Source: Zoopage sp. CT-All (taxonomy: Eukaryota > Zoopagomycota > Zoopagomycetes > Zoopagales > Zoopagaceae). Taken from it: a stretch of DNA of 33,163 nucleotides. Shown here in pieces: positions 1 through 9,171 of this stretch. The stretch's first letter is position 1, and every line of letters begins with the position of its first letter. The DNA is taken from contig QZWS01000047.1 of assembly GCA_004114245.1 (NCBI GenBank), positions 1,159 to 34,321 on the forward strand. Reading direction: 5' to 3'. The position numbers and the translations under genes were made by a program. The notes beneath the pieces are model-generated. The model was not told the origin of the DNA and did no database searches. It saw only the letters and a list, made by a program, of their open reading frames with translations.

Positions 1-651
1 GATGATGCGGGTCGACCACGTGTGAGGTTGCTTTCGGCAGTCACCCTCTTTGCCGTTGCTTCTGCGTTGAGAAATGCTCTGATTACGTCATCTGATGTGA
101 GAACTTGGTCTCGCATCAATTCCAATTGGAGATCTGCCGTCGCGGCGAGCGGCGACCCCTTAAACTGTACCCCGGATAACAATACTGCTACGAACACGTC
201 ATCGTGCAGTCCGCAATCCGCTGAAGCGGTGGCCATCCACTGTTGCTGACGTCGCGCCACGTACTCAGTGGCGCTCAGTCCCTCGTAGTTTTTGAATTCG
301 AACAATTCGGACATCGTGCATATCTTTATCACCTGTGATCTGCGGGCGTACAGTTTCTCGATATAAATCCACGCCTGATGGGCTGAGTCAATTGGAATTG
401 ACATCACCAGGTTTTTAGGAAGCGTTGACATCATCATCTCGAGGGCGAGCAGGTTTGCGTTTTGCTGCGTGTTCGTCGGGCGAGCCACAATTCCGTCACG
501 CGGGGCCCAGATGTCTTTTGCGACGGCCTCATCCCATATTCCCAACCGCTCCATGGTTACGCGGATGCGCCGTGACCAGTATGGCCAGTCGTTATTAAAC
601 ATGGGGAGCAGGCTAAGGCTCTCCTGAAAAGATAGTCCTGGAATGGACACC
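1..651 (-). CDS. Copia Gag polyprotein, partial
   Basis: Open minus-strand frame from the ATG at 651 to the window edge, about 217 residues. The protein starts MVSIPGLSFQ and contains blocks typical of copia gag: FNNDWPYWSRRIRVTME, then WDEAVAKDIWAP, then AHQAWIYIEKLYARRS, and LSATEYVARQQQW further on. Its role is to form the capsid of the retrotransposon particle. The zinc knuckle and protease that normally follow are outside the window. Fossil element; described only as family and extent. Confidence 0.8.
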
Positions 652-690
652 ATCCCTCCACTAGCAATTTCTATCCCGCTGGTTGCCCTT

Positions 691-898
691 TGTATAGAAG
701 ATTTATTGGTGTTGCTCGCGTTCGACACGGCGTGGCTCAGACTCTCAATCTGTTGGCAGGATCGCTGAGCCTTGGGTTGACTGCTATTGGTAGCAGAAGT
801 TTCAACTTTTCAGTCCAACTCGCAATCCAGCGCAGGTTCGTCATGTTCAAGGGAATGCATTCAGTCCAACTTGTAACCCGGCACAATTGATCTCAACA
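691..898 (-). repeat. 5' LTR of the copia-type element
   Basis: About 208 bases bounded on the minus strand by TGTTGAG... and ...TCTATACA, the TG/CA ends expected of an LTR. An AATAAA lies about 18 bases before the 3' end and could serve as the polyadenylation signal. Two imperfect copies of a CAGTCCAACT-like block (near 810 and 861) lie inside it. The outer edge could be 898 or 900. No clear primer-binding site starting with TGG follows it. The partner LTR and the target-site duplication would lie outside the window. Confidence 0.6.
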
Positions 899-1130
899 CA
901 GTATTCCTGTTGGATTCACTTATGTATCCTGCACCAACCACCAGCATCTTGTCCTCCTGACGCCATTCTTCAGCACCTTTATTTCCTTGGCTGATATGCA
1001 ATACACGTTATCCAGTTCTCGTTTTCTGTTGTCTGACTGCACGCAGCTGGGGACACGTCTAGCAATAAGTTCATCTCAAGTACATGTTACAGCCTGCAGC
1101 ATTAGATGTATACGTGGCACAGCCCACACT

Positions 1131-2411
1131 CTACTTGGAGGCTTGGCAGCTTGCGAGAAACTCGGCAACTTCGTGCTAGAATGCAATAAGTAATCGATCG
1201 TGCTATACAGACTCTCTGCTTACCTCCATTGCTGCCAAGGCGAAGTCCGCTTTGTGTCTAGATCAACATTAGCGCACCAATAAACTAACCGGGTGGCGCA
1301 CCGCTTCGCCGCAATGCTAAAATTGAGCATAATACCAGACTCGGGGATGCGATACCGAACACCACCGAGGCGAAGATCAGTAAAGGATGGTCCGACATCA
1401 TTGACAACATCATAGTCGCCATCCACAGGTGCAAGCCGAGGATCATCTTCATCGAGGTAGGCAACCTGTGGACGCTTGACCACTCTTATCTCGTCGCGAT
1501 TCACATGCGCTGGGCATCGCCACCTTCGCTTGCTACTCGGCGCGCTGGCCATTGCGAGGCAGTCCAGGTGCCAGTGGAGCGGGCAATAGCCGCAATCTAC
1601 CATGCGCCGACCATTGGTCGCCGAGAGACCGCAGCGGAAACAGATGCGAACGGCACCCGTGACAGCATCCATCAGCCTCAAGTCGATTGGCACATCCGAC
1701 TCGTCGTTCAAGACCGACCTAGACACAATATTGACCACCCATGTTGATCGGATGCAGCTACTTTGGAAAGTCGAATCGTCGAGGGCGGTCCGAAAGGTCC
1801 TCAAATGCGCCCTTGTCGTTTATGATGACTATTCCTAGGCTTAGTCCTGCACAGGATGCCACACGGGCCCACCTGTCGGGAAAACACTCTGAACGAGCTT
1901 AGACGGAAGCGAAAACGACTTTGGATGCATCGTATTGAGAGCATAGAGCACTCGACCCCATGCCGACTTCTTGTCTGGAGACTGCAGCTACACACGTTGT
2001 CGAGATCCTCAAGTATCCTCGAAATCCCACCTTTGATTCAATGCATTTTGAGCAGTTCCAGTCACCCTCGGGGAGCTTCGCGGGATCGACGGGAGGAAAG
2101 CAACACGCGTAATGAAACACGGCGGGGCAGGTGTCGCAGCAAATCATATCACCAACGCCGTCACACGCCTCGCATCGCTCGTTATTTGGATCAAGAATCT
2201 AGCGAAATGATTTCGTGTCGGTGGTCAGAAAAAGACGTCTGGCATGGGGCAGACACACCCTCATATTGACCGTTGTGTGGGTGTAGCGGCTCGGCTTGGT
2301 CGGTGCACGACGTCTTACACGGGCGGAGTTAGTGTCAGAGTGCCGTGCAGCATCATCCATGGAGCTGTTCTGGGAAAGCAGCATGGTGGCTGCCGACCTG
2401 GAGATCATCAT
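1131..2411 (-). CDS. Rco1-like double-PHD finger protein (Rpd3S histone deacetylase complex subunit)
   Basis: Seven exons: 2411-2259, 2198-2031, 1987-1873, 1834-1762, 1718-1290, 1257-1224, 1175-1131. They sum to 1017 nt, giving 338 residues. PHD finger 1 is at residues 60-103 (C60, C63, C72, C75, H80, C83, C100, C103). PHD finger 2 is at about 196-241 with C-x2-C, D-C-x2-C, HWHLDC and CPAH. Between them is the linker typical of Rco1 (YALNTMHPKSFSLPSKLV), and after PHD2 comes IPESGIMLNFS, which resembles the Sin3/MRG-contact part of the family. Family knowledge: Rco1/PHF12 proteins recruit the Rpd3S deacetylase to transcribed chromatin through PHD binding of the H3 tail. The start is the first ATG after the upstream gap; an extra upstream exon cannot be excluded. 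The protein is short for the family. The intron at 1289-1258 is only 32 nt. Confidence 0.85.
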
Positions 2412-2443
2412 GCAGCGTTTCGCCCCATTTTGAAAATCATGTT

Positions 2444-2834
2444 TTACCCATTGACGGCGTCGTTCTGCGCACCGATAGCCCCGTCCGCGGGCTTGAGATA
2501 TGTGGCCATGAGCGATTTCATCTCCTTGTTAATGCCCATGGAGGCGTGCGTGGATGACGCGGCGCTGGAAGGGGTGGACAAGGGGGTGGACAGTGGGCTC
2601 GACCCAGGCTCGGCATTTGAAGTCTTTTTAATACCCGAATGAGACACACATAGCCACGAAGAGCACCCGGATACCTCGATGGAGTGCATAGCTGTTGGCG
2701 CGGCGCGGCGACGAGGTGGCAAGAGTCTGCTGGGGTCGGTGGGCGTAGAAGAGCAGAAGGCTGACGACCACACGCCGAATCGCCCCGACGTCTTTCACAC
2801 CCCCGGCCACCCAGCATTCACAGCAGCCGTGCAC
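2444..2834 (-). CDS. Possible small gene or 3'-UTR sequence, unrecognised
   Basis: The 430 bases between the Rco1-like start and the cysteine synthase stop hold no recognisable gene. Two minus-strand open frames could be joined by a 45-nt GTGCTC...AAAAG intron. The product would carry a short hydrophobic stretch (VVVSLLLFYA), then a Ser/Thr/Pro-rich segment, and would end MGINKEMKSLMATYLKPADG... with a TAA at 2444. The upstream frame lacks an ATG, and no family is recognised. It could equally be the untranslated tail of the cysteine synthase transcript. Listed only so the stretch is accounted for. Confidence 0.2.
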
Positions 2835-2841
2835 CGCTCTT

Positions 2842-4302
2842 CTACACTAACACGGCGTACTTGTGGAGACGCTCCGGGATGGCGCTGAATAGACCCTTGG
2901 ATTGGAGCCACTGCTTGCCTATGAAGCGTTTGAGGAAGCGGACGTTGAATGACGACGTACTGAAGAGCCGGGACGGGTAGCGATATGCTCCGTCGCATAA
3001 AATCGTGACAATATTCTTGCCTATAATGAGGACATGAGCGACGGGCACACGAAGCGCAATGAAGGCAGACCAGGACCAAGCGCACGAGCCATATCAACAG
3101 CAGCCACGACGTTTAAAGCCGAGGACGCTCCTACGTAGAGGCCTTCTTCATCTAGTAACCGATACACCTATTAACCAAGGTTAGAGAAGGGCACAGTGGA
3201 TCGTGGGCTGCACCATTTCCACGCTACGCTCATCGGATATCTGAACTGCGCCATCGACCAAGCCGATCTCATCACGCAAGTTGTCCGTCACCCTTCCCTG
3301 CCCAATGCCTGCAAAGCAACGTGAGCGCGACTAATGTACAGCCAATCGCACCTTCAGTTATCGAGCTCCCGGATCTCTCAGACAGCTGTCCATTGGTTTT
3401 GACATAGGAGTATAGCACGCTCCCCGGAGGATCTGCCAGGAACGCCTGGACCTTTCCATGACTTTGTTCCTTTAAATACCGCGTTACGCCAGCAAAGGTT
3501 CCGCCTGTTCCAGTCGCGCACGTAAACCCATCCACATTGCCGCGAAGCTGCGCCCAGATTTCAGGCCCCGTTGTCTCAATATGGGCCTGACGATTGGCGC
3601 GATTGTCAAACTGATTGGTCCAGACGGCATTTGAGGTGTTTGCAGCATGCCGAGCTGCTTGGTGGTTGTAATTTTCGGGATGGCTGAATGCGACCGCAGG
3701 GACTGAGTAGACTTTTGCGCCCAGCATCCGCAGAAGGTCTATTTTTTCTTGGCTCTAGGTCGTTAGCATCGTATGTGAGGGATAATACAAATCAGGGACC
3801 GAAATACCTGCGTATTGGGCATGTAAATAACGCATTTGTAGCCTCGAGCACGACAGACGTGGGCAAGCCCGATTCCCGTATTGCCCGCCGTTCCTTCCAC
3901 CACCGTTCCTCCCGGGCCAAGCAGACCTAGGCCGAACATGAAATTTGGCAGATGCAGCTAGTCGAATCCGACCTCGCTCCTCGGCGTCCTTGATGACGTA
4001 CCATGCCGCACGATCCTTCACCGACCCTCCTGGCTGCATGAACTCTGCCTTGCCATAAATGCCACACCCGGTTTCCTTCGATAGTCGCTCCAGGCGAAGC
4101 TAATGGACATGAGAGAGGCGCCATGATGGAAGGAACACTGGCCACACGGCACGACATACCAAAGGAGTATTGCCGATAGCGCCGATAAAGCCGCAAACCG
4201 TCTTTCCAGATTAAACAGCGCATAAATTCAAGCATTTCCTGCCTGCGAATATCGTTGGTGTGGGATGCTGTACATAATATTCCGGGCGTGCGGGAGGCTC
4301 AT
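2842..4302 (-). CDS. Cysteine synthase (O-acetylserine sulfhydrylase family, PLP fold type II)
   Basis: Eight exons: 4302-4243, 4201-4160, 4099-3973, 3926-3808, 3754-3352, 3308-3214, 3167-3071, 3020-2842. They sum to 1122 nt, giving 373 residues. The PLP-binding lysine is K62 in GGSVKDRAA. The substrate loop EGTAGNTG is at about 87-94, and the phosphate-binding CATGTGGT is downstream. The fungal-type [13 protein letters not shown] and the C-terminal VTILCD follow. Family knowledge: O-acetylserine plus sulfide gives cysteine plus acetate. The ending after VTILCD is longer than in bacterial CysK and close to the fungal CYS12-like, often mitochondrial, subgroup; the N-terminus [19 protein letters not shown] could be a weak presequence (inference). 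Exon 1 needs a GC-AG intron (4242-4202, CAG|GCAGGA). This is the only joining I found that keeps frame, because a TAA blocks read-through. The last seven exons are solid; the first is moderate. Confidence 0.88.
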
Positions 4303-4496
4303 GTTGGAGTTGACAAGGCTGGGACTATGCAGTCACCATTGATGATGAACGGCGAGGCGTTTGCTGTGCAACCCGACGAGTCCAGCGCCTAGCAACGCAA
4401 CCTCATTCACAGATAACGCCTGGACTGTATTATTGGAGGAGAGCGGCGGCAGTGGGCTGCCATGCACCCCGAGCTCCAGTCCACGCTGGCTGCGCC

Positions 4497-4811
4497 CTGT
4501 TGGACCGCGTCAACCAGGCCTACGTCATTGCCACCTCGTCCAAGGTCGATGTCTGCGGTGTCAACACGGCCAAATTCGATGATGCGTACTTCAAGAAGGA
4601 GAAGGCATGCAAGAAGGACAAGACCGAGGAGGCGTTCTTCGAGGGTGCTGCCAAGGCGAAGAAGGCGCTGCCCGAGCACCGCGTCGCCGACCAGAAGGAG
4701 GTGGATGCGCCGATCCTTAAGGCACTGGCAAAGGACAACATGATGCGGACGTATCTTGCCGCCTCTTTCTCCCTCTCCAAGGGCCAGTTCCCCCACGCCA
4801 TGAAGTTCTAG
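4497..4811 (+). pseudogene. Ribosomal protein eL6 C-terminal fragment (5'-truncated copy)
   Basis: An intronless frame of 104 residues matches the C-terminal half of eukaryotic ribosomal protein eL6: RVNQAYVIATSSKVDV, then KFDDAYFKKEK, then the VADQKEVD block, and the ending SFSLSKGQFPHAMKF. eL6 proteins are usually about 175-290 residues; the first 75-80 residues with LLAGRFRGKRVV are missing. The frame is open upstream to 4314, but that part has no eL6 similarity and no ATG ahead of the homology. I read upstream to the divergent cysteine synthase and found no missing exon. It is most simply a 5'-truncated, possibly processed, extra copy with a functional eL6 gene elsewhere. An unrecognised 5' exon remains possible. 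Confidence 0.7.
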
Positions 4812-5599
4812 GGTGTGGTTGCGCAGCGCAATGCATGTTTCGAAAGATAGACCTACGCTGGGTGACACGGTTGTTTTCCTCCCATTCGCTCAAGAAATCC
4901 GTGTCTTTGGAGAGGGCAGAGTGCGCCTAGCCATAGTGGCCTGTTCATGATGCTGCACATTGCACCACACTCAATGTCAAACATGTTGCACGTTGAGGAG
5001 ACATGGGAGTGCTATAATGTGGCATGTGACAGTATGGAAGGACATGTTGCTAGCTAAATTATGCTATGGTAGCTGAATATGGTAGCTATTTAAACCAATG
5101 GTAGGCATCCAATGCTGATGAAGGGATGATTTTGGCAGGCATATCAATAGTATTTATAGCAGCAATGATTCCTTGGATTGTATTTTTAGTGTCAACTCTA
5201 TCATATCATATAGCCTATATTGAGCAACATTGAAATGGCTCTATCAGCAGTCTATACACCCAACCCTTGATACTAACAAGAGTAGCCTTTCCAACAAATA
5301 TAAGCATAAGACCAATGCCTGAAACTGAGGAATAGAGAGCACAGCTCACTAATCAAGGTATAACTAGAAATTGGAGCATCATATGCAGTAGGACACAGCC
5401 TTGCCTCCCTCCGTCCGGCCACGGTTTCGGAAGGTTTGGGGCGGCGATAAATGAAATTCGAATCTCCGAAAGATGAGATCAGATCTGGCAGAGAGCGCTA
5501 TTCGTTTGCCCTTCACTCTTCACCCGCCTATCGCAGCGCTTCCACCTCAGCCGCGCCGCGAAACCGCAATAGACGCCGCATAGAAACGAACCATCTGTC
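4812..5599 (+). other. Geneless stretch with CpG-free AT-rich patch 1
   Basis: I see no gene here. From 4993 to 5411 there is not one CpG dinucleotide in 419 bases, while flanking sequence is CpG-rich; the right edge near 5411 is abrupt (CCGTCCGGCCACGG). The patch is AT-rich with short stop-filled frames. The last 190 bases (5412-5599), GC-rich again, are presumably the promoter of the secreted-protein gene. The patch resembles two others in the window (16308-17200 and 28367-29130). Confidence 0.6.
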
Positions 5600-6517
5600 A
5601 TGAAGATCAAAATCGCCACATCCCTCCTGCTCGCTGCCTGCGCCGCACTCGTCTCGGCCTCTGGTGGCATCAACAGCTCCTGCAAGCCAACGATTGCCCT
5701 TTCGAAGCTGCAAGAAAATATGCCAGGCATGCTCCAAAGCCTAAAATTCGATGATCGGATCCCAGAGCTTCAATTAAGCCCTGCCAATTTGCCGACAATT
5801 GTATATTCCGCCATCAAGGCCACTTATGAGATGCACGCTTCTTCAAACGACAGGATGAAGGTGATCGGCCACCTTTCCAATTTGCTCAGCCGTCTCGGCG
5901 CCGCATATTCCAGTCATCAGCTGAATCTACAGCCGTCTTGTTTTTCCACTGAAAGCAGAAAGACAGCGGCCAATTCCCAGGGCTTTGCACCTCCTTTCCG
6001 TCCCATCAAACTGATGACGCGTCTGTTTGGAAACGAAGGATATTTTATCGCTCGACATTTCCACACAACTGCCGGCATTCCGATCACTCGCCACGATGTC
6101 ACTTCCACCATTGACTATCTCATTGCGCATCGGGGCTACGAACATGGCGTCCAGCCGTTTGAGATTATCAACAAGGCTCGCTCCATCGACAAGGACCCGC
6201 ATTCCGTCGTCCACTGGACGTTCCTCAGTGCCGAAATCCTACGCCTTGCCAATGCTGGAGCAGCGATTGATGCGGCGAATCTGCTATACAAAATTGGCCA
6301 TCAGTTGAATCCGTGTGTCGATCCGGCCACGGCGGGGCCATGGGTGCATAAAGTGCTTCTTCCAATCATCAACAGCCTTATGAAAAAAGCAAAAAATGCC
6401 GACCCTCCTCTTTTATTCTACACCATTCATGAAAAAATAATGTGGCGCAAGAGCATGCTGATCGCGTCTGAACACATCAGCAAAACGTTTAACCTCGATC
6501 AGACCCCCAAGGTCTGA
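5600..6517 (+). CDS. Secreted protein of unknown family
   Basis: Single-exon frame of 305 residues. Residues 1-20 (MKIKIATSLLLAACAALVSA) form a clear signal peptide with cleavage likely after SA. The mature part is mostly helical-looking, with few cysteines (C27 plus two or three more), no transmembrane segment and no GPI tail. Landmarks are LFGNEGYFIARHFHTTAGIP near the middle and WVHKVLLPIINSLMKKAKN near the end. I do not recognise the family and propose no function beyond export. It stands alone between CpG-free patch 1 and the Ski8 gene. Codon use is host-like. Confidence 0.75.
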   Translation: MKIKIATSLLLAACAALVSASGGINSSCKPTIALSKLQENMPGMLQSLKFDDRIPELQLSPANLPTIVYSAIKATYEMHASSNDRMKVIGHLSNLLSRLGAAYSSHQLNLQPSCFSTESRKTAANSQGFAPPFRPIKLMTRLFGNEGYFIARHFHTTAGIPITRHDVTSTIDYLIAHRGYEHGVQPFEIINKARSIDKDPHSVVHWTFLSAEILRLANAGAAIDAANLLYKIGHQLNPCVDPATAGPWVHKVLLPIINSLMKKAKNADPPLLFYTIHEKIMWRKSMLIASEHISKTFNLDQTPKV

Positions 6518-6657
6518 CTGCCATTGAAGGAGCAGGCTTGAGTTGCGACGCGATGCATTTATTACCGACATTGAAATGCAGTCCCATTTGATTTGTATTG
6601 CCAACCGTGCTTGGAGTTTAGAGGGCGCGTCTTTGACCACCAGAACGCAATGGTGAC

Positions 6658-8030
6658 ATGCCGTCCGCTCCCGCTGCGGCTCATCCTTATCTCCAGGTAT
6701 TCGCGCCGCCGCAATTTCTTTCCGTGCGCAACAAGCAAAATGGTTGGTCGTGCCGAGTATGGCCTTCGCCGCTGATTGCTTGCGGCTGGCCTGGCAGCAC
6801 ATGCTGGTGGTGCTTGGACGTGTGCCTGGGACAATGCTGCCGATCGCCTCGTCACCGGCGGTCTCGACGACACCGTAAAAATCTGGTATGCATCAGCATG
6901 TAATATGCGACATCGCTGGATGGTTGGATAGGGACAAGAATGCAGGCGAGCCGACACATGTCATCCACGAACCGCTCTCTGCAATCGTTCGCGTCGCCAC
7001 CACCGCCGATGGACAGTGTGCGTTTGCATGCTTTTCTTCCACGGCTTGGAGCCTTTTATACTAGATGCCGCCAGCACTAGCCTGGATCACATTATGCGCG
7101 TCTACGACCTTACAAACCCATCGGGCATCGTCACGCGCAAGCATGAGCTGCCGCCTTGTAAGTCGATGTTGTTTGGTCGGATTTGGGTTGAATAGCACTG
7201 GCGATGCCGTTAGTGAGCGCATGGGCCTGTGCCTTTGTTCCGACCGTGACAAGCGCAGACGCCATATCTGATGTCCCCTCCTCTCCGCTCATTGTCCACT
7301 CGAGCAATAAGGGACAAGTTCAGCTGCGCGATGCACTGCATCCAGAGGCTCCAGCTCGGGATACTTATGATGGGACTGGGAATTTCGGAATGTGCGTTGC
7401 TGCGGTATATGATTTCTGCTTGCGAGGATGATCTCTGACATGTACAATGGTAGAGCCCGAACGGGCAAATGGTGTGCTGCGGTGATGATCGTGGTAACAT
7501 TCGCGTGTGGGATGTCGCTACAACGCGGATCCTCAACACTTTCCAAGGTCTGTCTCTCGCCTCTCGCCACACACGTGGATCAGTGGCAGGCTGACGCGCC
7601 TGCTTTGCAGAGCACACAAAGGCTGTACGCTCCGTCGCCTTCTCGCATGACTCAAAGTGGCTATACACGGCCTCGGACGACCGTCGCGTCAATATTTACG
7701 ATCCGTAGGTGACACGACACTGCTTCCACTCGCCCTAATAACCTTGACAGCTTTCACGGCGACCGCGTAGCTACAATTGCAGCACACTCCAGCTGGGCAC
7801 TTGCAGTGGCACCCAGCCCCGACGATGATATGCTGCTCACCAGCTCCGCGGACCACAAGCTCAAGCTCTGGGATCTCCGGCAGCAGAACCAGTGTCTGGA
7901 CACGATCGATGTGCACCAAGGCCCTGCATGGAGCGTAGCATGGCGCGCCGACGGACACGAGTTCTGCAGCGTGTCGGAAGACGCGTCAGTACAATGGTTT
8001 GCGCGCATGTCTGGCGGCAAGTCATCATAG
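6658..8030 (+). CDS. Ski8/WDR61-like WD40-repeat protein
   Basis: Eight exons: 6658-6742, 6798-6885, 6932-7017, 7065-7157, 7196-7391, 7456-7547, 7611-7704, 7751-8030. They sum to 1014 nt, giving 337 residues, which fits the family. Repeat blocks read in order: AHAGGAWTCAWD, LVTGGLDDTVKIWD, AASTSLDHIMRVYD, IPNGQMVCCGDDRGNIRVWD, then EHTKAVRSVAFS, LYTASDDRRVNIYD, LLTSSADHKLKLWD and a closing SVSEDASVQW. Order and spacing match human WDR61 and yeast Ski8 rather than a generic WD40 protein. Family knowledge: Ski8 is the beta-propeller of the Ski2-Ski3-Ski8 complex feeding RNA to the cytoplasmic exosome; Ski8-like proteins also act with Spo11 (yeast Rec103, fission yeast Rec14) and WDR61 with Paf1. 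Most introns are 35-65 nt. The first donor (GTTGGT) is weak but the only one keeping the frame into AHAGG. Confidence 0.88.
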
Positions 8031-8038
8031 CTGCAAAG

Positions 8039-8166
8039 TATAAATTTGCGTCACTGCCAGTCAGCCACTTCTTGTCTGCCATCTTCCCTCGCCCTCTCTT
8101 CTTCTTTCTTCTTTTTGCCTATTCTTCTATTCTCTATTCTCTATTCTTTCTCGTCTGCGCTTTCTA
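8039..8166 (+). promoter_or_regulatory. TATA box and pyrimidine-rich leader of the GPI-protein gene
   Basis: TATAAAT at 8039-8045 starts nine bases after the Ski8 stop codon and 131 bases before the ATG at 8170. A nearly pure C/T tract (about 8068-8166) follows, including three close copies of CTATTCT. This is the pattern of a strongly expressed fungal gene: TATA followed by a CT-rich block at the transcription start. The Ski8 3' end must overlap or abut this promoter. Confidence 0.5.
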
Positions 8167-8169
8167 ATA

Positions 8170-9024
8170 ATGCTGCCTCTGCGCGCTCTTCTAGTCTCGG
8201 TCGTCGTCTTTGTCGCCTGCGCCATCGCCGCGCCGCAATACCAATGGTCCATTCCTGCCACCCGCACCTGGGTCGGCGATACACTGCAGTCCACCGATAA
8301 TGGCGGCTGGGATGCAGCACTTGCCGGTGGTAGCCCATGGCAGCCGGCCTGGTCCTCCGACACCCTGGACATCCCCCTGCTCAAGCAGCAGGTCGGCGAT
8401 GCTCTGCACGACGCGGGTATTGATGCCGGTGAGCTGGAGGCGTGGTGGCGGAAAAATGCCGATATATTATTGGCGCAGAATTCGTGGTCGAATGCCGGGA
8501 TTGGCTCCGGCGGTGATTCCGTACCGACTCGGACAGAGTCGGGCGGTGCTGTGCCGCCGATTGCGCCAGGACCCGGGAACGCACATCTCATGCCATCGCA
8601 GGGCATTGAACCGTCATCAGGCGGTCTTCCCATCTCTATTCCCTCGTTGTCTGAGAGCAACAACTCTACTGGTGTCCCGCTCGCGCCTAGTCTGTCCTCC
8701 AGCGGCTCTGGGACGCTGCCAGGCATCACTGACTCCACGGATACCACCGGCAACGCAGACAACGGCCTCGGTGAAACGGATGCCTCGAGGGTCAGCACGG
8801 GCTGGGCCAGACTTGGCGGTGATAACTTTACACAGAGACTAGTCGGCCTGCCCGTCGTCGACGGTTCCATACTGCCTGATGAGGAAAGCAAGGCCAATGC
8901 AACGGTACAGAGCGAGGTATATGTTGATGCAAGTGAGAGCAGCGACGGAGTGCGCATTACTGCTGTCCAAACGAGTCTCGCTGCTGTCTTGCTGATGGCA
9001 ACCGTGACAGCCTCGATTGTGTAG
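8170..9024 (+). CDS. Probable GPI-anchored cell-wall or plasma-membrane protein
   Basis: Single-exon frame of 284 residues. Signal peptide 1-20 ends CAIAA|P. The N-terminal 80 residues contain a compact Trp-rich segment (GDALHDAGIDAGELEAWWRK), followed by a long Gly/Ser/Thr/Pro-rich stalk suited to O-mannosylation. N-glycosylation sequons occur at NNST, NFT and NAT. The C-terminus is a hydrophobic tail (VQTSLAAVLLMATVTASIV) directly behind a small-residue region (SESSDG), the layout of a GPI-attachment signal. No catalytic domain is recognised. Likely displayed at the cell surface; the function is unknown. Confidence 0.75.
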   Translation: MLPLRALLVSVVVFVACAIAAPQYQWSIPATRTWVGDTLQSTDNGGWDAALAGGSPWQPAWSSDTLDIPLLKQQVGDALHDAGIDAGELEAWWRKNADILLAQNSWSNAGIGSGGDSVPTRTESGGAVPPIAPGPGNAHLMPSQGIEPSSGGLPISIPSLSESNNSTGVPLAPSLSSSGSGTLPGITDSTDTTGNADNGLGETDASRVSTGWARLGGDNFTQRLVGLPVVDGSILPDEESKANATVQSEVYVDASESSDGVRITAVQTSLAAVLLMATVTASIV

Positions 9025-9171
9025 ACAGAGTGGCGTAATTACTTCTTAATGGAGAGAATAAAACGCAATTAACCTCTGTGGAAAAATCCTTCATACGTCT
9101 GCAGCCATATGGAACCAGTCCATACAGCACACTACCACACATATACAAATATTTCCGCATCAGCTCACGCC

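Larger units (their letters stand above)
1..898 (-). mobile_element. Ty1/copia-type LTR retrotransposon, 5' end only
   Basis: Minus-strand element entering from the right: an LTR, a leader of about 40 bases, then a Gag frame that continues past the left edge of the window. The family call rests on the Gag (UBN2/DUF4219-like gag polypeptide typical of copia elements) lying directly behind an LTR with TG...CA ends. Only the 5' part is visible, so pol and the second LTR cannot be judged. The visible portion looks whole, which suggests a fairly young copy, but that is inference from a short stretch. It lies about 230 bases beyond the 3' end of the Rco1-like gene, on the same strand. Confidence 0.8.

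Noticed and set aside
987-1193. 68-codon plus-strand frame overlapping the 3' end of the Rco1-like gene
   Set aside because: No conserved features; antisense to the last exon and its intron.
8127-8957. 276-codon minus-strand frame opposite the GPI-protein gene
   Set aside because: Ser/Pro-rich shadow with no domain; the plus-strand frame has a signal peptide, sequons and a GPI tail.
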